Source: Lepidodermella squamata (taxonomy: Eukaryota > Gastrotricha). From it: a DNA stretch of 64,000 nt. Positions within the stretch are counted from its first letter, which is position 1. The number at the start of each line of letters is the position of its first letter. A program made the translations under genes and the position numbers. The notes under the pieces were generated by a model. The model searched no databases. It saw nothing but the letters and a program-made list of their open reading frames with translations, and was not told where the DNA came from. The stretch is taken from contig JBLDXI010000004.1 of NCBI GenBank assembly GCA_047495785.1, positions 992,001-1,056,000 of the forward strand, read 5' to 3'. Of this stretch, positions 58,619-64,000 are shown piece by piece.

Positions 58619-59873
58619 TTATTGCACAAAAAAACGAACTCCTGCGGCGCAATGGAATCGGTCGATGTGAGTTCCACTACTGTACGACTGATGATGAAAA
58701 ATAGGAATATTTAAAAACGTGCTTTCGATCTTTACAAGATGTTTAACCTGAGTCATTGAGGTTGGATTGCAAGGCGTTGATTGGCAGCCGACGAAGGACC
58801 GATCGCTCTGGAGGAAACATCGAATGTGAGGCATGAAAAAATCAGAATCAATCCGCACAACTGTTAAAGTATTTATAACCTTTCATGAGTTTGCATCCAT
58901 AAAAATGAAATAAAAAAATTGAGCGGCCGTATTTATAGGCAAACTAACTGTTTTCCTGAGCAAAGCATAGTGCTGTAGCTGTCGACCGGGTTCTGCTTTG
59001 GGATAATAACGGAAAATGGAAAATTTCTCGATTGACTATCAGTTGAAACCCACTCCGCTATTAGGGCAAGGGCCGTTGATTGGTATGCAAGTTCTCTGGC
59101 CATTTTTGTCACAAGCCGTCGCCTGAATATTCTGAAGCAGGCAGCAATGCCGCGTTTCAAGATCAAACAACTTTGAATTTACCTAGCACCTTAGGATAGC
59201 GCGGATTATTTTCAGGACCCCCGTCGCAAAACACCATCAAAACCGATTTGATAGCGTCCTCGTTTTGAGTGTAGTTTCAAAACTCGGGAAATTGAAACAG
59301 CTGTTGCAAATACGCCACGTGTGATTGCGCACTTGGCTTAATAAAAATTAGAGATAATCTCTTGTGTCCGGTCTCGCTAGACCCCCCTTAGTCTCGAGTC
59401 ACACTTTGGTCGACCCCTCCCCCCCTCGGAAGCCGGACGTCTTTTATGGATGCTCCCCATCCAGAAAATTCCTCAAAATCAAAACAGGAAATTTTTGATC
59501 GTCGATCTCATGCCGGATTTGCAACTTGAAAATGAATTCAACGCGAGTCCGAGCTTTATTAAATGCGGAAAATGGCAAAATAAATTATGATGTTGAATAA
59601 GGCGCTTGCCTGAATTTCATCGAGGAACGAACAATTTGCTTTACAGCCTGTGAAGGTGTCATTCAAACGGGAGAAACAGACAGAATTGTAGTAATAACAT
59701 TTTTTTCTATTCGAAATTGACAGGAGGTTAACCTTTTCATAAGTCAATTGCACGCGTTGAGACGATAATTTATCCATGATTACTACTGTCTGTAACGGCA
59801 GGTAGCCGGCGATACACTCACGGCTTGTGGGTTTGATGCTCTCGTGACTATAGAAAAGCTCATCATCACTCAT
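58619..59873 (-). CDS. Convergent paralogue of the cysteine-module protein, without lectin domain
   Basis: Minus-strand exons include: one ending at about 59610 (SVCFSRLNDTFTGCKANC, donor gcaagc, a GC-AG intron), 59122 to about 59053 (ACDKNGQRTCIPINGPCPNS), about 59000-58950 (NPVDSYSTMLCSGKQ), 58860-58749 (PHIRCFLQSDRSFVGCQSTPC) and 58687-58619 (YSSGTHIDRFHC), stop at 58619. Each matches a module of the plus-strand lectin gene; 58860 shares PHIRCF and the same splice phase. The order of the first module differs and some joins are not in phase with the sites I see, so the model is partial. It ends before any lectin domain. ATG at 59873 is uncertain because no signal peptide follows it. Confidence 0.5.
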
Positions 59874-59957
59874 AAAGCAGCGCTGTTGGCTGCTTCACGT
59901 GTTGCGTGTTTGTAACTACTGTGATATCACTACGAACAGCAAAATAAAAAGAGAGTG

Positions 59958-60100
59958 GCTATTCGTACATATTATGTACAACTTTTTTGCTATTCGTACA
60001 TAAATATGTACGACTTTTTTGCTATTCGTACATAAATATGTACAACCATTTTGCTATTCGTACATATTATGTACACATTTTTTGCTATTCGTACATAAGA
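59958..60100 (+). repeat. 31-32 bp tandem array of palindromes
   Basis: Four full units and one partial unit of gctattcgtacataaatatg + tacaactttttt (31-32 bp). Each contains the palindrome gtacataaatatgtac or the variant gtacatattatgtac. The 14-bp core tacataaatatgta is identical (as complement) to that in the arrays at 489-560 and 885-962. Confidence 0.85.
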
Positions 60101-60963
60101 AAAATAATTAAGCTAAAAGGCTGGAATAAGACAAAATAAGACAAAATGAATAAGACAAAATACTCTCGAAGGTATTTTATTCTTCCTCGGTTCTCATCAT
60201 CTCACCATTTTCATAAATATCAAGTCAACCAAGTGTTGCCGCATTTTGGGCTTCTGGAAAATGGCTCAACGGTCCGTACTCGTGACGGTCCACTCGCCAC
60301 AAATGGCTTCACCAGTTACCTTTGTTTCGCAGCCTGAAATTATAGCATGGGGTTACTTGAATTTGATGGAGAAAAGTGAGCTTGACCTCTTTCCTTGCAG
60401 ATTAGTTCCACAACCTTTTCTGTGCTATACCGCACTATCATGTTGCAATGCTGATTAGCTACTATCGCGCATTGGCGATTCGAAGCCTTAACATCTTGAA
60501 CCAGTTCACCGCGGCTCGCGAAGCAGATTTTGAAGACATATTAACAACGATAAAACAATACAGCGATAAATCAACTTTAGATGTTCATATGTTCAGGTTC
60601 TTCAAGCTTTTTTCGAACGAATGTGAATTCATGTGGACTTTGAACGGCACACGCCGACCAGGCACGAGCGCTGAACATTTTTAGATGGAAAATAATAATT
60701 TACGAATTTTATGTGATATTAGAGGGCTACTACTGAATTGAACGGCTGAAAATGTTTCTCATTTTTTTGTTAAAAGATGCCTGCTGTCGATACCTGCTTT
60801 ACTACCATTTATATTGAATCACACTGTTCCTTGCGAAAACGCCTACAACCCATGTTACCGGTTGAGGCGCGCTATCTTGGGGAATATCTTGCCTATCTTG
60901 TTGTTTAACTTAGACTTGAGCATGTTCGTTCGTCATTTTAGATAACTTTCCGAGTTTTCCCAA

Positions 60964-61060
60964 TATGACTATTAGAAAAATTTCGAGCCCTTCCGGCTTG
61001 AAGTACAAGTGCGATGCAAATAAGGAATCCTTAACTGGGTTGAGTGCAGAAATATTAACA
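60964..61060 (+). pseudogene. Duplicated 5' end of the MULE/SWIM gene
   Basis: ATGACTATTAGAAAAATTTC encodes MTIRKISSPSGLKYKCDA, closely matching MVIRKISSPPRMQLKCEA at 61115. The copy lies about 150 bp upstream and soon loses similarity. It is either a partial tandem duplication or an alternative first exon. Confidence 0.6.
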
Positions 61061-61114
61061 GTAATATTTGGTCTTGATCATTAGTCATATTTTTGGTATA
61101 TCGAAGTTTATGAA

Positions 61115-63938
61115 ATGGTAATTCGAAAAATTTCAAGCCCTCCAAGAATGCAGTTGAAGTGCGAAGCAGGGCCGTTTGTGGCCGGGGCGAAATTCAAATC
61201 TGCTGCTGACATTTTCAAGTTGGCAAAGGAACTTTGTGATCGCACATACCAACCATTTATCAAGCGTTCAACGTCCCGAATTCAGATTATTTTCAAGTGT
61301 CGTCACGGGATCCGGAGGACTACCAAAAGTACAGGTGATCGAGAAAATCAAGGCTACAACTACATGGAGTGTCCCGCTTCGATTTCCCTTAGTAAACCAA
61401 AGCTCGAAAAGCATTGGAGGGTCGTGTCAGCATGTTTTACTCATCATAATCACGAGGTTAGTGCTGAGAAATACGCTACTTACCCGGAACAGTGCAAGTT
61501 GAGCTCCGAGGAGAAAGAAAGTATTACAAAGAGATTTGAAGGTATCCATGTTCGGCCGAAAACTGTGGAAAAACACGTCCGGCGGTTGACAAATAAAATG
61601 ATAACGTCATCTTTGTGACGTCATCTACTGCAAACACTGAGGAAGGTTGTGACGTCATCGAGGCAAGCGGTGAAATTGTAAATACCGTTACTGATGATTA
61701 ATTTCTAATTCCTTGTTGAGTCTAAATACGATATTTTTATACTGGTATGCATGTCATTGTCTTTTTCCTAATTTCCTAACTTTCTTTGTTGATATCTACA
61801 TAATGACCTCTTCACGTCAAATCTAATTGTACTAATCATGCTTCTTTTTCAGCTGAGCTGTCCTACATCCCTTGGATATTAATGCTCATAAATAAATAAA
61901 TAAATAAATAACGGCGAAGCAACTAGCTAATTTGCGATTGTTGAAACCATCGGACCAGCTTCTTGCTGAAAAGCTTGTCAAGTTCTTAGACGAAGTCGAG
62001 GCTGATGGTGGTTTAGTTGAGGAAAGGGTGTCCGAAGAAAATCACACTCAAGTCCTGTTTGTCTCTACTAAGAAGATGCGGCAGCGCCTTGAACGCCAGA
62101 AGCCGAAAACCATGATTTTGGATACAACCTTCGGGACCAATAAGTCGGGTTACAAGCTAATGGTCTTTTGCTATCCAAATGCTGATAATGGCAAAACTGC
62201 TATTGCAGCTATTGCCATGTTGGAGGATGAAAGCGACTCCAACGTCAAGGCGGCATTTCTTATTTTCAAAGAACTGCACTCGCCAAAAATATTCTTGGTT
62301 GACAAAGACCTGAAGCAGATCGAGCTGCTGCGGTCAACCTTTCTGTGTATCGTACTTCTATGTCATTGGCACGTCGCCAAGTATCTGAAAAACTTGATCG
62401 CCACAGCTCCCACAGAAGTTGAGGTGAAGGTGGAATTGTATAAATTGATTCTTGCCATGATGCGCTCGCGTGATGATGATGTGTATGGAGAATACCTGGG
62501 TCAATTCAACGTCGCTGCGGAAGGAATACGAGTTCGAATTCAAAAGAAATATGTTTCATTGTGCGAATACTTTGAACGCAACTGGAACAGTTGCACCGAA
62601 ATGTGGGTGAAGCATTTTCGCAGTCGTCTGGAAACAATGGGTGAAAATACGACCAGCAGAGCAGAAGGATCATTCGGCAGTTTCAAGGTTATATTGCATG
62701 CAACACTCGGCAAGAAACCGAAGATCGAAGCTGTCGTGCCGGCTGTGTGCGAAATGGCAGATGATCAGGCTGAAACCATCCACGCCAAGAGAATTCAGCC
62801 TGTCTCCGACGAATTTCAAGCCGTCCTCTACAAGGCATCTTTTGCAGTGTCATCTTTGGCGGTTAAAAAGTACTTTCAGCAACTGAAAGCTCTTAAAACC
62901 GTCGAATACAAGAAGCTGTCGCTTGGACAGGTGAAAGTTCTTGCAGCTGAAGGGGACAGAACGTACTCGACTTATCATGACCAATGCGATTGTTCCATTT
63001 TCAATCAAAGCAAAATTCCGTGTCATCACATTCTTGCACTCCGTCAGAAAGATGACTTGCCTATGTTCGAACTGAAATTATTCGGGCTTCAGTATCATCG
63101 AATCAGCTCCAACGAGGCGCCAGCGAGTGATCAAGACGAAGATTCAAGCTCGGAAGCTGGGCAGGCATCTGCACAGGAGGAGGAAGAGGAGGAGGAAACT
63201 TTTGACTTCGAGGAAGCCAATTTTCACAGCCCGCAATCGAGCAAAGCGCAGCAAGCTAAGTCAGCCAAAGCGAAGTCGACCCAGAAGAAGTATCGCGGTG
63301 CCATGGATCTAATGACTGACATTGCGAATATCATGTCTCAGCATGGTATGGAGCAGTATGATCGCTACGTCGCCAATCTCCGTCAATTCAAAATGTTGAT
63401 CAATGATGGTAAAAACGTTGTTGTCGGTGAAGAAATCAGTGAACGTCTTGACGAAGATGGCGAAGATGACGAACTTCCTGAATTGGCCATTCCTATTGAA
63501 GAAGCTGATGTCATTGAGCACGAAAAAACTCCCTCTAGGCCTGGATCGAAGTTCGCTTTGGCTTACAAAACCGGCGTCAAGTGTCGAGGAAGACCGAAAG
63601 ATTCAGACAAGCAGGCAAATTCAATGCTAAATATAACTTTGCATCCCGCAGGTCATCCCGCAGGTCATCCCGCACGTCCCGCATCAGGGCAGCATCGTCC
63701 CGCATCAGTATCCCGCAGCCATCCCGCAGCTATCCTGCACATCATCCCGCAGCTATCATCCGCTATCACTTGTTACATATGGCTGTTGCCAGATGAATTC
63801 AAATTTGCTACTGGATGTTTGCGGAAATGGAATGTATGTGTTCTGCCGCCATTTTTGACCAGAAATTTGACTGACTTTGCACGCATTTTCAGCGCGAACC
63901 AAGTATCGCCGGCCCATAAATCTTATATCGGCGGATAG
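61115..63938 (+). CDS. MULE transposase with FAR1-like N-terminus and SWIM zinc finger
   Basis: Block one, 61115-61618, encodes a FAR1/WRKY-GCM1-like zinc-binding region (FKCRHGIRRT, YMECPAS, CFTHHNHEV). Block two, from about 61913, encodes TAKQLANLRLLKPSDQLLAE and a MULE DDE domain: MILDTTFGTNKSG, IFLVDKDLKQIELL, LLCHWHVAKYL and SRAEGSFGSFK. A SWIM finger follows (CDCSIFNQSKIPCHH at about 62990-63034), then an acidic segment and an AT-hook-like CRGRPKD (about 63583). This order is that of ZSWIM/FAR1-type MULE transposases. The 300 bp between blocks holds stops and an ataa microsatellite; I could not fix the splice sites. After about 63626 the frame runs through a catcccgcag minisatellite, so the true end is doubtful. 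No terminal repeats seen; the right one may lie beyond the window. Confidence 0.78.
61607..61662 (+). promoter_or_regulatory. Paired TGACGTCA (CRE-like) palindromes
   Basis: tgacgtcat occurs twice about 38 bp apart (about 61615 and 61650), with a third half-match aacgtcat at about 61603. They lie between the two coding blocks. CREB/ATF sites have this sequence; use here is speculative. Confidence 0.35.
61890..61912 (+). repeat. (ATAA)n microsatellite
   Basis: ataaataaataaataaataa, directly before the second MULE coding block. Confidence 0.85.
63641..63760 (+). repeat. catcccgcag minisatellite
   Basis: About nine units of catcccgcag with variants (catcccgcaggt, cgtcccgcatcag, ccatcccgcagctat). 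It reads as HPAGHPAGHPARP in the transposase frame and probably marks the end of true coding sequence. Confidence 0.8.
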
Positions 63939-64000
63939 CCCTCGAAATTCTGTACAAACTATCCGCGGCCGCTGACCAAATTCGCCGCCGATCGTATCGA

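Overview
The window is animal nuclear DNA. Its genes are split by short GT-AG introns (mostly 50-61 bp where I could place both ends). It carries nuclear hormone receptors, a rhodopsin-type GPCR, a C-type lectin and small secreted proteins, embedded in dense transposon sequence. The mix (divergent nuclear receptors, Ginger, MULE, P-type, piggyBac-type and Penelope-like elements, tRNA-derived SINE-like pieces) suggests an invertebrate, perhaps an ecdysozoan. I cannot name the phylum. All splice joins are read by eye and none is confirmed by transcripts.

Layout. 1-2.9 kb: two foldback repeats, one with a degenerate TTAGGG core. 3-4.8 kb: nuclear receptor gene NR-A. 5.1-7.3 kb: FLYWCH/MULE transposase with two frame breaks. 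8-11 kb: SINE-like pieces and a LINE fragment. 11.2-14.05 kb: a complete Ginger-type transposon with terminal repeats, a TATA duplication and an intact four-exon DDE integrase. 14.5 kb: small secreted-protein gene with a TATA box. 15.5-18.1 kb: transposon 'CCCGGAC-1'. 18.3-19.4 kb: a 1 kb foldback with an 8-9 bp target duplication. 21.2-22.6 kb: GPCR on the minus strand. 26.5 kb: Penelope-like GIY-YIG fragment. 27.3-29.5 kb: three small secreted-protein genes belonging to two families. 31.4-33.2 kb: nuclear receptor NR-B with a MITE in an intron. 34.4 kb: piggyBac-like MITE beside another small secreted-protein gene. 36-36.6 kb: LINE endonuclease fragment.

37.7-55.8 kb is the most unusual locus. 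It is a P-element/THAP9-family transposase gene whose first exons encode a short hydrophobic, arginine-rich leader ending in a canonical 2A ribosome-skipping motif (SGD/VERNPGP, assembled across a 59 bp intron). The same gene is interrupted by a 14.6 kb non-coding transposon, 'CCCGGAC-2', an inverted relative of the element at 15.5 kb. Removing the element plus one copy of a 2-bp GA duplication restores the reading frame exactly.

57-60 kb: two convergent paralogous genes sharing a cysteine module; one ends in a C-type lectin domain and the other ends before it. About 60 kb: a 31-32 bp tandem array whose 14-bp palindromic core is the same as in an array at 0.5 kb. 61-63.9 kb: a MULE/SWIM transposase running towards the right edge.

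The host genes (NR-A, NR-B, GPCR, lectin pair, secreted peptides) show no operon logic. The small secreted genes do form dispersed paralogous pairs, one of them partly clustered at 27.3-29.5 kb. Most of the remaining DNA is transposon-derived.
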